From: Lamellibrachia satsuma
Taxonomy: Eukaryota; Annelida; Polychaeta; Sabellida; Siboglinidae
DNA length: 64,000 nt
Assembly: GCA_033239005.1 (NCBI GenBank)
Contig: BSQZ01000018.1
Coordinates: 5,157,536-5,221,535 of the forward strand
Reading direction: 5' to 3'
Both the position numbers and the translations under genes were made by a program. Positions 38,940-64,000 of this stretch are shown in pieces. The notes below the pieces were generated by a model. It was not told the origin of the DNA and ran no database searches. It saw nothing but the letters and a program-made list of their open reading frames with translations. Numbering within the stretch: the first letter of the stretch is position 1; each line of letters opens with the position of its first letter.

Positions 38940-39119
38940 GAATTGTGCGAACCCTCTCTCGCCTGCGTGTCGGAACAATTGTCAGTGAACCAGGCGCGGG
39001 GTGGGGTTTGCTAAGAACGTGTCGTTTCCGGGTTGCTCCTAAGCTCTCTGGGTTCGTCCGACGCTCAGAAGGAGCATGCGACGTCGGGATCTCGTCAATC
39101 CCTACTCGCCGTGGTAACA
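38940..39119 (+). promoter_or_regulatory. GC-rich candidate 5' UTR exon of the coiled-coil gene
   Basis: A CpG-rich block in AT-rich surroundings, ending in a possible donor (CGCCGTG|GTAACA). The next exon begins with an acceptor (ACTTTTGCAG) two bases before its ATG, so a leader exon is required. No ATG in the continuing frame; a small upstream ORF starts at about 39077. Speculative. Confidence 0.3.
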
Positions 39120-39311
39120 CACCACAAGTTAAATTAATGTTCACAGTTAAATTAAGTTAATGCAACACAACGTTATGCTTACCCCTTCCACTACGTAATT
39201 CCGATGATTGCGATATCTTGCCTCAAATTAATCAATCCTTCACTAAATTACATCACAGAATACTTGCATAATGAAACCTAATGGTGATTTCTTCGATGTA
39301 CTTTTGCAGAA

Positions 39312-63579
<24,268 letters not shown>

Positions 63580-63584
63580 GTTAG

Positions 63585-64000
63585 TTACTTTGAGCCATGT
63601 CAGGGTAGGGAGGTGAATCATATGAGGCTATACTATTTGCTTCTTAGATCTGTCCAGTGGAGAAAAATAGTAATTCCATTTGTACCAGAGAAAACAAGAA
63701 AACTATCAAGGTGGTACAACCCATTGGGCATATCAAACCCTTCCATCACCTGCCCACAAATAGGCAAGCTATCCATTGACATTGTCACTATTTAGAATAG
63801 TAGTCTTCTAACAGTCTTATACCTAACAAGTTAAATAACTAGGTTCAGTTCCATGGATGACAGTTAGTTCATCTTACTCTATAACATGGCTTCCCAAGTT
63901 GATCATTAAAATTTGCCATCACAAGTTTTTACTTAAAATAAACTTATCCAGCACATGTTGCACAAAGTCTGTAAAATAAATGAAAGCTCCCTCCTCAACG
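63585..64000. other. Intron of the coiled-coil gene to the window edge
   Basis: No B-type exon was found before the right edge, so the alternation predicts one beyond 64000. Confidence 0.5.

Overview
This is an animal nuclear genome window. It shows multi-exon genes with GT-AG introns, CR1-clade and L2-clade LINE retrotransposons, tRNA-derived SINEs, hAT-like and pogo-like DNA transposons, and very long (GT)n, (AT)n, (CACG)n and (CATA)n microsatellites. Nothing bacterial is present. The gene content (an HDHD3 orthologue, a DD3-3-like secreted protein) and the LINE/SINE types suggest an invertebrate, perhaps a mollusc or other lophotrochozoan. That placement is an inference from general knowledge and is weak.

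Layout. 1-6.0 kb: CR1 LINE fragments, a 1.7-kb fold-back DNA transposon with a helix-turn-helix remnant, and a possible LTR; no host gene seen. 6.0-8.9 kb (minus): a complete three-exon HDHD3-like HAD phosphatase gene with microsatellites and a LINE fragment in its first intron. 8.9-17 kb: transposon territory with a GGCCC-rich hAT-like element, a 2.2-kb pogo-like element that contains a 909-bp pure (GT)n tract and the zinc-finger tail of a transposase, and a 323-bp palindromic element. 19.4-28.0 kb (minus): a complete 14-exon, 657-residue DD3-3-like secreted protein with a plausible TATA promoter and 5' UTR exon. 28.6-33.7 kb: minisatellite, microsatellites, an L2-clade LINE and a CR1 LINE. 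34.8-36.7 kb (minus): the last three exons of an extracellular protein, possibly a calcium-channel alpha2/delta-like subunit, with a GC-AG intron. 36.8-37.5 kb: a SINE whose tRNA-like head has been amplified into nine 53-bp units.

39.3-63.6 kb and beyond the right edge (plus): the most interesting object, a gene I do not recognise. After a basic Ser/Arg-rich head it consists of 14 tiny phase 0-0 exons that strictly alternate between two coiled-coil types: 'A', almost always 78 bp, and 'B', mostly 102 bp in the later part. One A+B pair gives a 60-residue period, which equals seven heptads plus one hendecad. Its introns are crowded with CR1/L2 LINEs, MITEs, a 2-kb polypurine tract, a hAT-like element and a second minisatellite-bearing SINE. 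Several exon-intron junctions of this gene have been tandemly duplicated, creating decoy splice sites.

The genes do not form a pathway. The window reads as four unrelated host loci embedded in a repeat-rich genome. All exon boundaries were placed by hand from reading frame, splice consensus and family resemblance; no search or alignment program was run.
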